Counted from the stretch's first letter, positions 1 through 7,747 are shown. The stretch is DNA of 8,518 bases from Bacteroidota bacterium (GCA_017860335.1 JAFNAU010000121.1:1-8518); one strand, 5' to 3'. Notes: generated from the sequence alone by a model not told the origin. A program made the numbers and translations.

Positions 1-592
1 AAACGGAGAGATGTTCAACTTCTTCTCCAACAGCGAGGGTGATGATAGTACCCAGAATTGCTGTGCAGGCTGCATAAAAATTATTCAACAAGGCTTTACG
101 CTTGGAGAAACCAGCCTGAAGCAATATGCCGAAATCACTTATTTCCTGTGGAATTTCATGCAGCAGTATTGCAAATGTCGTTGCAAGCCCTATTTCGGGT
201 GTAAACATCCAGGCTGCTCCTATCAGAATTCCATCGGTGAAGTTGTGTATAGAGTCGGCATAGAGACTTAAATAACCGTATGTTTTGATATTCTCTTTTC
301 CATTCGTGTGGCTATGCTGATGCATGTGCAGAAATTGCTCGAGGACAAAAAACACCAGAAATCCGCCGATTGCCAGCCAACCAGTCAGTCTCGCATCGGC
401 ATTATGCAGGAATGATTCGGGTAAAAGTTCAAAAAAAGTATTTCCAAGCATTGCACCAATCGAGAAACAAACCAGTAAAATCAGTACCCGATGCAGCTGC
501 TGCGTCTTGAACGATAACAAAAAAACACCAATCAAAGATATCAAGCTAACAACAAGCGTACTCACTAAGGCATAAAGCCATGTCATATCCAT
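1..592 (-). CDS. ZIP-family divalent metal transporter, C-terminus cut by window edge
   Basis: An inner-membrane permease expected to move zinc or related divalent metals into the cytoplasm. The reading frame is open from ATG at 592 to the left edge, giving 197 residues; the family is usually near 250, so the last one or two membrane helices lie outside. Hydrophobic helices are visible at about residues 5-27, 36-57, 70-88, 121-142 and 172-189. The two ZIP signature motifs, which supply the metal site in helices IV and V, are present: HNFTDG at 116-121 and HEIPQE at 145-150. The cytoplasmic loop between helices III and IV has a histidine-rich stretch (HMHQHSH, 89-95), typical of ZIP proteins and thought to bind metal. 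A second ATG two codons in (586) is an equally possible start. It has its own promoter-like sequence behind the peroxiredoxin terminator, so it is probably transcribed alone or heads its own unit. The family call is secure; the metal is inferred. Confidence 0.9.
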   Translation of the reverse strand, partial: MDMTWLYALVSTLVVSLISLIGVFLLSFKTQQLHRVLILLVCFSIGAMLGNTFFELLPESFLHNADARLTGWLAIGGFLVFFVLEQFLHMHQHSHTNGKENIKTYGYLSLYADSIHNFTDGILIGAAWMFTPEIGLATTFAILLHEIPQEISDFGILLQAGFSKRKALLNNFYAACTAILGTIITLAVGEEVEHLSV

Positions 593-641
593 TTCTAAAA
601 TATTTAAAGGGGGAGATGTCCTTACCCTTTGTTTTAAACTA

Positions 642-673
642 CAAATTTTGTAAAATAATCCGGTATATGCAAA
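642..673 (-). promoter_or_regulatory. Candidate Bacteroidota-type promoter for the ZIP transporter
   Basis: On the minus strand TTTG (673-670) is followed after 20 bases by AAAATTTG (649-642). The spacing fits the Bacteroidota -33 TTTG / -7 TAnnTTTG arrangement, but the leading TA of the -7 box is replaced by AA. It lies about 50 bases upstream of the ATG and just beyond the peroxiredoxin terminator. Confidence 0.4.
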
Positions 674-680
674 TTTAAGC

Positions 681-723
681 AAAAAAAAGGCTGTTTCTGA
701 TTATTCCAAAAACAGCCTTTTTT
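681..723 (-). terminator. Rho-independent terminator of the peroxiredoxin gene, possibly bidirectional
   Basis: A perfect 14-base inverted repeat pairs 683-696 with 710-723 around a 13-base loop. The core is GGCTGTTT/AAACAGCC flanked by A and T runs. On the minus strand it begins about 15 bases after the peroxiredoxin stop and ends in a run of eight T (688-681). The T run on the other strand would also let it work for plus-strand transcripts. Confidence 0.88.
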
Positions 724-738
724 ATTAGTTATTACAAT

Positions 739-1255
739 CTAGTGTGACAGATAATCAGAAATTCCTTCCTGTGTGGGTTTGAGAGCTTTATCGCCTTTTT
801 TCCAGTTGGCAGGACATACTTCTCCATATTCTTCTGTAAATTGCAAAGCATCAAGCACTCTGATTACTTCGTCAACGCTTCGCCCGAGTGGCATATCATT
901 GACAACCTGATGACGTACTACGCCTTCCTTGTCGATTAAAAATAAACCTCTGTAAGCCTGAGGTGCTCCGACAAAAACCAGTTCTCCTTCTTCGGTATAT
1001 TCTTCATATCCGGCCAGTACATCGTATGCTTTTGACACTGTCATGTTCTGGTCAGCATAAATCGGGTATTTTACACCCTGAATTCCGCCCTGATTTTGAG
1101 GTGTCTGGAGCCATTTCCAATGAGAAAATTCCGAATCGGTTGAAGCGCCAACAACTTCTATAATTTTCCAGTGAAAAGTTATCTACTATCTCGTTGCCAT
1201 TTACTACGGCTTTACCAGCTACTGCCGGTGCTTTTTTTCCTACTAATACTGACAT
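739..1255 (-). pseudogene. 2-Cys peroxiredoxin, disrupted: internal deletion removes the peroxidatic cysteine
   Basis: Typical 2-Cys peroxiredoxins (Prx1/AhpC subfamily) reduce hydrogen peroxide and organic peroxides in the cytoplasm. ATG at 1255 starts a good N-terminus (MSVLVGKKAP..., about 33 residues to NYR). The rest of the protein resumes in another frame at about 1158 (EVVGASTDSEFSHWKW) and runs to the stop at 739. This second part holds the GGIQG motif, the AYRGLF strand and the resolving cysteine in EVCPANW (codon 816-814). Between them the family normally has about 40 residues, including the strand FFYPxDFTFVCPTE with the peroxidatic cysteine; these are absent and the frame shifts, so translation from the ATG stops at 1052. 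As written, no active peroxidase can be made. It has its own -7 box upstream and a strong terminator downstream. A true pseudogene and a local sequence error are both possible. Confidence 0.88.
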
Positions 1256-1286
1256 AATAATTAAATTTAAATGATTTTTTATGACA

Positions 1287-1294
1287 CAAAATTA
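1287..1294 (-). promoter_or_regulatory. Candidate -7 promoter box of the peroxiredoxin gene
   Basis: The minus strand reads TAATTTTG, an exact match to the Bacteroidota -7 consensus TAnnTTTG, about 30 bases upstream of the peroxiredoxin ATG. No clear TTTG is seen at the -33 distance. The 106-base gap between ispF and this gene suggests separate transcription, although no convincing ispF terminator hairpin is visible. Confidence 0.4.
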
Positions 1295-1361
1295 AATTAA
1301 ATAATCAGTAAAAACGATAGATAAAATTTATAGGCCGATTTACAAAAATGATAACCTGGTT

Positions 1362-1841
1362 TTACTGTTTCTGAATCAATACGGTAGCATAAGCAGCAAT
1401 TCCTTCCTGCCGTCCTACAAATCCCATCTTTTCGGAGGTTGTTGCCTTAATCGAGATATCGTCTTCATCGACACCCATCACTCCCGAAAGCGTCTGCAGC
1501 ATGGAAGGTATGTGCGGATTAAGTTTGGGTTGTTCGGCACAAACAGTACAATCGGCATTGACAAATTCGTAACCTTTCCCCCGAATAAGTAACATGGTTT
1601 CCATCAGGAGTAACTTACTGTCAATACTCTTATACTGTATGGAAGTATCCGGGAAGTGATAACCGATATCACGCATATTTGCAGCACCGAGCAATGCGTC
1701 ACAGAGCGCATGTATTAGCACATCGGCATCGGAATGTCCCAGCAGACCGAGATTATGTTCAATTTTCACACCACCAAGCCATAACTCACGTTCAGGTGCA
1801 AATGCATGTACATCATATCCAAAACCAACTCTGATCTTCAT
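1362..1841 (-). CDS. ispF: 2-C-methyl-D-erythritol 2,4-cyclodiphosphate synthase (IspF)
   Basis: Fifth enzyme of the non-mevalonate (MEP) pathway to isoprenoid precursors. It cyclises CDP-methylerythritol 2-phosphate to methylerythritol 2,4-cyclodiphosphate with release of CMP, acting in the cytoplasm as a homotrimer. The 159-residue length is normal and the whole fold is covered. The zinc ligands are recognisable as D10 and H12 in GYDVHAF and H44 in the stretch starting GHSDAD, each two positions later than D8, H10 and H42 of the E. coli enzyme. The motifs ANMRDIGYHFPDTS (54-67) and TTSEKMGFVGRQEG (134-147) are intact. The gene lies 118 bases after porV, with a hairpin terminator between them, so it probably depends on read-through or a weak promoter of its own in 1842-1897. 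Its position after porU-porV is conserved in P. gingivalis as far as I recall, with no known functional link to secretion. Confidence 0.97.
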   Translation of the reverse strand: MKIRVGFGYDVHAFAPERELWLGGVKIEHNLGLLGHSDADVLIHALCDALLGAANMRDIGYHFPDTSIQYKSIDSKLLLMETMLLIRGKGYEFVNADCTVCAEQPKLNPHIPSMLQTLSGVMGVDEDDISIKATTSEKMGFVGRQEGIAAYATVLIQKQ

Positions 1842-1897
1842 CTGTTTATATTTTTATTTTGAATGGTTGCTTGAATTTTACTAATCTGTCTTAAACT

Positions 1898-1937
1898 AAA
1901 AAACGGTTGTATATCAACCAACTGACACAACCGTTTT
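1898..1937 (-). terminator. Rho-independent terminator of porV
   Basis: An 11-base perfect inverted repeat pairs 1900-1910 with 1927-1937 (AAAACGGTTGT / ACAACCGTTTT). On the minus strand the stem is followed by a run of six T. It starts about 22 bases after the porV stop. A smaller competing hairpin (GGTTG 1905-1909 with CAACC 1915-1919) shares one strand of the stem, so the RNA could fold in two ways; whether that matters is unknown. Confidence 0.8.
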
Positions 1938-1959
1938 CTGTATTTATCTTCAACAAATT

Positions 1960-3147
1960 TTATCGCATAAGATCAGTGAGACCGTTCAAGTCGAATGCGA
2001 GCGAAAATCGCAATGTCTGATCAAGCGGGTTGGATTGGGCAACCGAAATGAGGTAGGCTACATCGAGCTGAAAAACATTTAGTTTAAACCCGGCTCCGGC
2101 AGTGAAATACTTACGGTTACCTTTCATTGCATTTTCATTGAAATATCCTCCGCGTACGAAAAACTGGTTATTGTATGCATACTCAGCGCCCGCCGACCAC
2201 ATGATTTCCTTCAGCTCTTCCGACATGCCGCCCGGTGCATCATTGAACGATTTGAAAATACCTGCAATAGGTCCTGTCTGATCATATAGAGCTTTGCGAT
2301 CCAGATAAGACTGCGACTCATAGGTTTCGTCACCGATCGGTTTTACCGGGGTGGGTACCAGCAGTTTATTGATGTCAGCACTGAATGAAATTTTATTATA
2401 GTCGTCGAACGGATATTCGAACGAGCCACCAAGTCTTAAATTAGTTGGAATAAAAATGCTGGTTTCATTGAGGTCATACGATATTTTGGAACCGATATTC
2501 GATATATTCAACCCGAATGCAAGATTAGCATCACCGGTAGCCATCGAAATGGGAGTTTTATAGTAGGTGGCTATGTCAGCAGCGAATGCATTTCCGGGAA
2601 ACATTTCGATTCCACCTGCACCATTTGCACCATTGTTCAGGTCCGAGCGAATGTAACGAAAACCAACTGCAGCCGACAAATTGTCTGAAAGAAGTCTTGA
2701 ATACGACACATCAAGTGCTAGTTCATTGGGTTGAGCATCCATATTCAGATCATTGCCCTGTTCGTCGGTAAGGCGAACGCTACCCAGCGAAAAATAGCGC
2801 AACGAACCGCTGACTGACGACAACTCATCAAATTTCCAGTAGCCGGTCAAATAACTTAGATTGATATCATTGATTCCTAAACTCCTGAGCCAAGGTGTGA
2901 AGGAAAACGATAATCCGGCCGGACTGGTCATAAATGAGTATTTTGCTGGATTCCAGTATTGCGAATTCATATCGGGAGTAGTGGCAGCTCCGACATCACC
3001 CATACCACCTGCACGGGCATCTGGGGTAATTGTCAAAGAAGGAACTCCTGTAATCAGAGGGTTTAACTGATCGTTAACTGTTGTTTGTGCAAAGGAAGAA
3101 AGAGTGATTAATAACAACGAGAATAAGATTAAATAGGTCTTTTTCAT
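1960..3147 (-). CDS. porV: Type IX secretion system outer-membrane protein PorV (LptO)
   Basis: PorV is a 14-strand beta-barrel of the FadL-like fold. In the T9SS it collects cargo from the SprA (Sov) translocon through its C-terminal sorting domain and hands it to the sortase PorU, with which it forms the attachment complex. The chosen ATG at 3147 gives 395 residues and a clean signal peptide (MKKTYLILFSLLLITLSSFA, cleaved near residue 20). The frame extends upstream only to a TTG at 3192, which would add 15 residues and spoil the signal. The N-terminal region after the signal holds the family hallmark PDARAGGMGDVGAA (42-55) followed by the NPA motif in the first strands. The protein then alternates amphipathic strands and loops and ends in a barrel strand (LRFSLAFDL) close to the C-terminus. 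It lies 161 bases downstream of porU and has its own promoter-like box, so it may be transcribed both with and without porU. Confidence 0.95.
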   Translation of the reverse strand: MKKTYLILFSLLLITLSSFAQTTVNDQLNPLITGVPSLTITPDARAGGMGDVGAATTPDMNSQYWNPAKYSFMTSPAGLSFSFTPWLRSLGINDINLSYLTGYWKFDELSSVSGSLRYFSLGSVRLTDEQGNDLNMDAQPNELALDVSYSRLLSDNLSAAVGFRYIRSDLNNGANGAGGIEMFPGNAFAADIATYYKTPISMATGDANLAFGLNISNIGSKISYDLNETSIFIPTNLRLGGSFEYPFDDYNKISFSADINKLLVPTPVKPIGDETYESQSYLDRKALYDQTGPIAGIFKSFNDAPGGMSEELKEIMWSAGAEYAYNNQFFVRGGYFNENAMKGNRKYFTAGAGFKLNVFQLDVAYLISVAQSNPLDQTLRFSLAFDLNGLTDLMR

Positions 3148-3189
3148 CTGTTTCGTAATATTTTGTTTTGTAATGTATTTTATTTTTTG

Positions 3190-3231
3190 CAAAGATAATT
3201 TATTTTACTCACAGTTTAACGGTTTGTTAAA
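3190..3231 (-). promoter_or_regulatory. Candidate porV promoter with an inverted repeat over the -33 region
   Basis: The minus strand has TATCTTTG (3197-3190), an exact TAnnTTTG -7 box, about 43 bases upstream of the porV ATG. No TTTG stands at the -33 distance. In that area lies a perfect inverted repeat instead, TTTAAC (3215-3220), five bases, GTTAAA (3226-3231), which could be an operator. Motif matching by eye only. Confidence 0.4.
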
Positions 3232-3308
3232 TGCTTATTTTTCTGTCACTTTTTAAAACTTTGGTATAATGTGGATCTGTAGAATTATATAAACGCAAAT
3301 TTTCGCTT

Positions 3309-6300
3309 TTATTGTCCGGTTACTATAATTTTGTTTGCTTTTGAGGTCAACTCACTGTTGGCTGTTTTGATAGATATTCTGTAAATATAAATTCCGGGTT
3401 TCACTTGACTGAGCGATGTATCCTCACGATACCATTTCAGATTTTCGACACTGTTTTGCTTAAGCGACCATATTTTTCGTCCCATCATATCAAAAAGTTC
3501 AACTGTCGTTTCCAGAATTGTTTCGGGTCTGTCGTGTTCTACCACAAACTGTGTCTGGCTTTTTACGGGATTGGGATAATTATACACATTGAAGATGATT
3601 GGGGTAAGTCCAGGAACAACTTCAAATTCCAGAGTTGTCTGCGATGAGTTATTCAGCAAATCCCAAGCATGAAATGTCAGGGTGTGTTTTCCTTCAGTCA
3701 TTACTGGTAATTTATACCTTACCGAACCCGAATTAAAACTATTCGTTTCGGCTTCATAATAATCATTCAGTATGTACGAAGTATTTGGATTATCATCAAT
3801 AACAAGTCGCAGGTCGTGGCCAATACCGCTTCCCACAGTATTAACACCATGAATATCAGAGATTTTTGCAAAAAACAGAGGTGCTTCATTCACTTTACCC
3901 CTTGAAACAAAATTATCGGAATTCAGATAAACTTTCAGTTCAGGACCGACTGTGTCGGTATTCACGTTAAAACCAGAACTTCCGCCAACAATGAAGTTTT
4001 CGTAATATCCCTGTGCTTCGCTGTTGAGCAACGAGTCATTGGCATAATAGCTAATTCTGCCGGTTCCGTAGTTGTATTTGATGTCTCTGGGCACCATAAA
4101 AGAGAATAAAAATGTGCCGTTTTCAACTTTCGCTTTTCCGGAGTACAATATATTTGGACGGTCGAGATAGGCCAGTGAGCCATCCCCGTGATTGTTCAAC
4201 GTGGTAATCTTTAGCACCTTATCATAGATTGTAACTTCCAGATTACCGTTAAATCCGGAAATTTTATTTCCATTTTCATCGGCAATGTATCCCTCAACAG
4301 AGTTTACCGACAGTGCACGAAGTGTATCTGTAGGCTGTACGGGGTGATTGTTGATTTTTGCGGTAACTACATTGTAGTTTGTAGGATAGTTGAGTCGCAA
4401 TGCCGGGTCGGCGAGCAAAGTATATGATAATTTATTAATTTCGCCTCCAACCTGATTTTTTGCTTTCATTACTGCATCGCCAAGTGTATTGTACTTGCCA
4501 TTCTGTTTATTGAACAGATTAACTGTTAGGTAGCGGTTAAGTTTCTCGTTTTGTGAAGCATACACCGTTCTGGCAGCCGAAAAAAGTCCAATTCCACCAC
4601 CGGCCGGATTTAACAGCACATGTTCTCCTGCTGAAATTTCCTTAACATCGAAGAGAATGAAATCGCAGGTTGCACCTATCCAGAAAGGTAACCTCGTATT
4701 ATACATTTCTTTAATATCCGCAGTGGTTAAAATCTGTTCGTTGGTCCATCCCAGCTGGCTGGCATGTCCGGTATAATCGAGCAGAAACACACCAGAACTC
4801 AGCATATTATGAAATTTCGTTTTTGCCAGCGGATAAGACTCGCCACTGGCAGCCACCTCCTGAAGATAAGAATCGAGATAAATTTTATTATACTGATAAC
4901 CGGGATTAGCTCTTGAAACAAGCGAAACAATACTGTCAGCCTGTCGCATATGCAAAGCACCATCACCATCGTCAGCCAGAAAACATATCTGATTTTTCCA
5001 GTTGCCTTTTTCCTTATTTTCCATGTAGTGGATTGTCTTGTTTACCACATCGTCGGCTTGTTGAGTGGTCACCACCGGAAACCGGCCAACACCCACATCC
5101 AGCAGGTGCGATGAAATCTGCAAGCCCTCATTATCGTCCAAAAAACCAAAATAATCATCGGTAACGTACGATTTAACCACATCCAGCGACATATCAGCCT
5201 GATAGGTAAGGATTAAGTTATTACCCGAATTAAGAATTATTCCCCGGTTGTCATATGAACCCCGACCGAATAACAATAAATATTTGGGTGCTGCAGAAGG
5301 ATTACCGGATGCCATCGCCCGGTCATAAAGCATTTTCATTACCCATCGGTAAGCTGTAGCATCAGGTGTTCCGGACGAAAATTCATTGTAAACCTGTTCG
5401 GTTGTTACCACTGCTATTGTCATGCTATCTTTATCGCGGTGTGCCTGAGCTAGTTTTTCGGCCTGACTGATAAACGATGGGTGAGTTAGAATAACCATCT
5501 CGGCGTTCTGCATTCCGTGTAAATTCTGATTTGACACCTCGCCCACTACAGATGGTTGCTGGAAAGCTGCTGCCGAAGTTGCATCAATGGCAACATACTC
5601 TTTCAGCGTACTGTTCGTATCGATAAACTCCAGAACATTATTTGCGCGTGCAGTCACGATTCGCTTGATATTCAACGGATCGGTTACGTCCCATATCTGA
5701 ACATTGGGACCCGCTCCGGATAATTGGTATCGATTGTAAGTTCCGAAATTGAGATAATCGGTATTTCTGAAAAACATGACAGCTCCTGCCATAGTCAGAC
5801 TACGACGTGCGTTCACTTCCAGATAATTGAGATATCCTCTTGAAACGGGAGTGGTTTTTGTATAGGACAGATTGAAAATCAGATTATCGGCTGAAGGAGT
5901 ATAAGTAAAAACAACATTTGCATCTCGGCCTACTTCGTAGTTGTCGATACTTTTTTTCAATACAGTAACTGTCTGTTGTTGTGTATCATTCAGTTTCAGA
6001 ACAAAGAAGGAATTTTCACTGGAGATGGCAGCCACATCTAAACGAGCTTTTGTAGTCGCAGTTTTAATTACATTTGGAAAGGAAAACGGGAAATTATAGG
6101 AAAGTACATCCGAAAATGTTTCTCCGTAAAACACTTTTCCGGTTTGTGCCAGATTTTGCTTTTCGAGTTCATATACCTGATAATCTTCAAATTCAGTGAC
6201 TGTCTCCGGTATTGTATTCTCTGGAACTTCGATGGTTTGTTCGGTAATTTTCTTTCCGATGCCTGCATCCGATGTAACGAAATAATAAGCATCGGTTGAA

Positions 6301-7103
6301 TAGTTGTTCAGTGTGTGAACAAATACTTCTTTGGACGAATCGTATTTCCATTTAACAATTCCTTGTCCATAAAAAAGGATGTAATCACCGGCATTGAATA
6401 CTCCGTCAGAGCCTTTTTCCATCCAGATAGCAACTTCGGGGAGGTCGTCCGGTTTTGGCATCAGAAAATTTTGTTCCTGCAAAGCACCTCCGTAGCCGAA
6501 AATCCTTACATTTGCGGGATTTACACCCATCGAACTCAGGGCTTCATAGGTCAGTTTGTAAATGCCGCTATCTTTTATTTTAATCTTTACAAATTTACCA
6601 GACGCAAGAACAGATGTGGTGACATAAGAATGAACAGAAGACGGAGCTTTGAGTGGTTTTGACGATTTTTCGATTTTCAGATCAAAGCTGATCAGTTTCT
6701 TCACCTTTCCTTCAGACATAATCAACGGCAGCAAACGTACACTGAGGTAAGAATAGCCCTTTTCGTGCGATATAAAAGTTTGTATTCCAGCTTCATGCGG
6801 AATATTTTCACTTTCCAGGACATTTGTTTCGGAGATTGTCAGGTCGGCATAGACCAGATTTTCAATCTGAACCTTGCTGCTGTAATTTCTATCCCAGACG
6901 AGCGTTTCGACAAAATACGGCAAATCATTCTCCAACGGATATTGTGCACCTGTAAACGAAAGAACTTTTTTGCTGGATTTTTCGGCTTGCCAGGTTTCAA
7001 TTCCTGTCCAGTTTATCACATGCTTCTCTACTGTTGTGTTTTGCGCAGACAACGTAAGGAAAGGAATAATATTCAGCAAAAGGGCGAAAAATTTGTATTT
7101 CAT
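3309..7103 (-). CDS. porU: Type IX secretion system sortase PorU, gingipain-fold (C25) cysteine protease
   Basis: PorU is the surface sortase of the T9SS. It cuts the C-terminal sorting domain off cargo and joins the new C-terminus to anionic lipopolysaccharide by transpeptidation. The 1264 residues begin with a signal peptide (MKYKFFALLLNIIPFLTLSA). A long beta-rich N-terminal region follows to about 530, then the C25 protease domain at about 533-903, beta-sandwich domains, and a sorting-domain-like C-terminus from about 1175, starting YNYPNPV and including MMGRKIW and KPGIYIYRI. The catalytic dyad is visible: H780 in YTGHAS and C813 in GATCDF, 33 residues apart, the same spacing as H211 and C244 in gingipain RgpB. 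Other conserved segments are LLFGRGSYDN, DDYFGFLDD, VGVGRFP and LLADPALRLNYP. It is somewhat longer than P. gingivalis PorU (about 1158 residues). PorV, its partner, is the next gene. The frame is intact throughout. Confidence 0.96.
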   Translation of the reverse strand: MKYKFFALLLNIIPFLTLSAQNTTVEKHVINWTGIETWQAEKSSKKVLSFTGAQYPLENDLPYFVETLVWDRNYSSKVQIENLVYADLTISETNVLESENIPHEAGIQTFISHEKGYSYLSVRLLPLIMSEGKVKKLISFDLKIEKSSKPLKAPSSVHSYVTTSVLASGKFVKIKIKDSGIYKLTYEALSSMGVNPANVRIFGYGGALQEQNFLMPKPDDLPEVAIWMEKGSDGVFNAGDYILFYGQGIVKWKYDSSKEVFVHTLNNYSTDAYYFVTSDAGIGKKITEQTIEVPENTIPETVTEFEDYQVYELEKQNLAQTGKVFYGETFSDVLSYNFPFSFPNVIKTATTKARLDVAAISSENSFFVLKLNDTQQQTVTVLKKSIDNYEVGRDANVVFTYTPSADNLIFNLSYTKTTPVSRGYLNYLEVNARRSLTMAGAVMFFRNTDYLNFGTYNRYQLSGAGPNVQIWDVTDPLNIKRIVTARANNVLEFIDTNSTLKEYVAIDATSAAAFQQPSVVGEVSNQNLHGMQNAEMVILTHPSFISQAEKLAQAHRDKDSMTIAVVTTEQVYNEFSSGTPDATAYRWVMKMLYDRAMASGNPSAAPKYLLLFGRGSYDNRGIILNSGNNLILTYQADMSLDVVKSYVTDDYFGFLDDNEGLQISSHLLDVGVGRFPVVTTQQADDVVNKTIHYMENKEKGNWKNQICFLADDGDGALHMRQADSIVSLVSRANPGYQYNKIYLDSYLQEVAASGESYPLAKTKFHNMLSSGVFLLDYTGHASQLGWTNEQILTTADIKEMYNTRLPFWIGATCDFILFDVKEISAGEHVLLNPAGGGIGLFSAARTVYASQNEKLNRYLTVNLFNKQNGKYNTLGDAVMKAKNQVGGEINKLSYTLLADPALRLNYPTNYNVVTAKINNHPVQPTDTLRALSVNSVEGYIADENGNKISGFNGNLEVTIYDKVLKITTLNNHGDGSLAYLDRPNILYSGKAKVENGTFLFSFMVPRDIKYNYGTGRISYYANDSLLNSEAQGYYENFIVGGSSGFNVNTDTVGPELKVYLNSDNFVSRGKVNEAPLFFAKISDIHGVNTVGSGIGHDLRLVIDDNPNTSYILNDYYEAETNSFNSGSVRYKLPVMTEGKHTLTFHAWDLLNNSSQTTLEFEVVPGLTPIIFNVYNYPNPVKSQTQFVVEHDRPETILETTVELFDMMGRKIWSLKQNSVENLKWYREDTSLSQVKPGIYIYRISIKTANSELTSKANKIIVTGQ

Positions 7104-7150
7104 GCGTTCAACTCGTATTTTATGTATCTCCTCTTAATAACGGATATATT

Positions 7151-7181
7151 CAACAATTATTTTTTCAGAATGTTTGTCAAA
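7151..7181 (-). promoter_or_regulatory. Candidate porU promoter
   Basis: In the 94-base gap before porU the minus strand has TTTG (7181-7178), 18 bases, then TAATTGTTG (7159-7151). This approximates the Bacteroidota -33/-7 pair, with an imperfect -7 box, about 48 bases upstream of the ATG. It suggests porU can be transcribed separately from rex and the hydrolase gene. Confidence 0.35.
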
Positions 7182-7197
7182 GGCTGGAATTAAATGT

Positions 7198-7747
7198 TTA
7201 TTTTACCTTAAAATCAAACATTTTCTTATCCTGTATAAAACCTTCGAGATGGTCGCCGATATTCACTTTCCCAACACCAACCGGGGTGCCCGTGAATAAG
7301 ATATCACCTATTTTCAGCGTAAAATACCTGCTGATGTAGGCGATAATTTCATCAACCGGAAATATCATATCGTATCTGCAAATTCCACTTTGGGTAAAAA
7401 ACTGCCGATTACGGCTGAATTGTCAAATGCTTTACATATTTCCCATGGTTTTCCTTCACTTTTCAGTCTTCTCTGTATATCACGGGCTGTAAAATCCACT
7501 CCCAAACCAATTTCTTCGTAGTAGCGATGCGCAAATTTGGGCGCTATATTTTTGCCAAGACGGCTAATTTTTACGATTAATTCCGTTCGTAATGTACTTC
7601 CGAACTAAAATCGGGAATGTAAAAGGGTTTGTTATTTTTCAATGCAGCCGTATCGGGCTTCATGAAAATTACAGGCTCTTTGGGATCGGGACTATTCAGT
7701 TCCCTGTTATGTTCGGCATAATTCTGACCAATAGCAAATATCTTCAT
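7198..7747 (-). pseudogene. Fumarylacetoacetate hydrolase family protein (YcgM/FAHD1-like), disrupted by a frameshift and an internal deletion
   Basis: Relatives are metal-dependent cytoplasmic hydrolases or decarboxylases of short oxo-acids such as acylpyruvates; the exact substrate cannot be read here. Three pieces in different frames together make one protein. From ATG 7747: MKIFAIGQNYAEHNREL to SSEVHYE, stopping after 56 residues at 7577. After one missing base near 7586-7588 the frame resumes as TELIVKISRLGKN, then VDFTARD, to SFLPK, stopping at 7365. From about 7397: FTQSGICRYDMIFPVDE, then FTGTPVGVG, to FKVK and the stop at 7198. The metal-binding acids (HYExE and VDFTARD) are still encoded. 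About 20 residues normally found between SFLPK and the QSG segment are missing. The ATG overlaps the rex stop as ATGA, so the two were translationally coupled. Real decay and sequence error are both possible. Confidence 0.88.

Noticed and set aside
11..271. A cysteine-rich 86-residue plus-strand frame
   Set aside because: It is antisense to the ZIP transporter, which carries both family signature motifs on the other strand.
3148..3192. An N-terminal extension of PorV starting at TTG 3192
   Set aside because: It would add 15 polar residues before a normal signal peptide, and the TTG overlaps the candidate -7 promoter box.
3280..3311. A terminator hairpin after porU
   Set aside because: The apparent repeat around AAACGCAAATTTTCGC is too imperfect and has no good T run, so no terminator is called.
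4913..5164. A plus-strand frame with a run of histidines
   Set aside because: It is a shadow of the porU protease domain; the histidine run comes from CATCAC repeats on the antisense strand.
6765..7193. A 142-residue open frame on the plus strand opposite the start of porU
   Set aside because: It is antisense to a clearly recognised gene, has no recognisable family features, and its composition is that of a shadow frame.
7577..7595. Programmed frameshifting in the hydrolase gene
   Set aside because: There is no slippery run or downstream structure at the site, and the same gene carries a second, deletion-type lesion, so damage or error is simpler.
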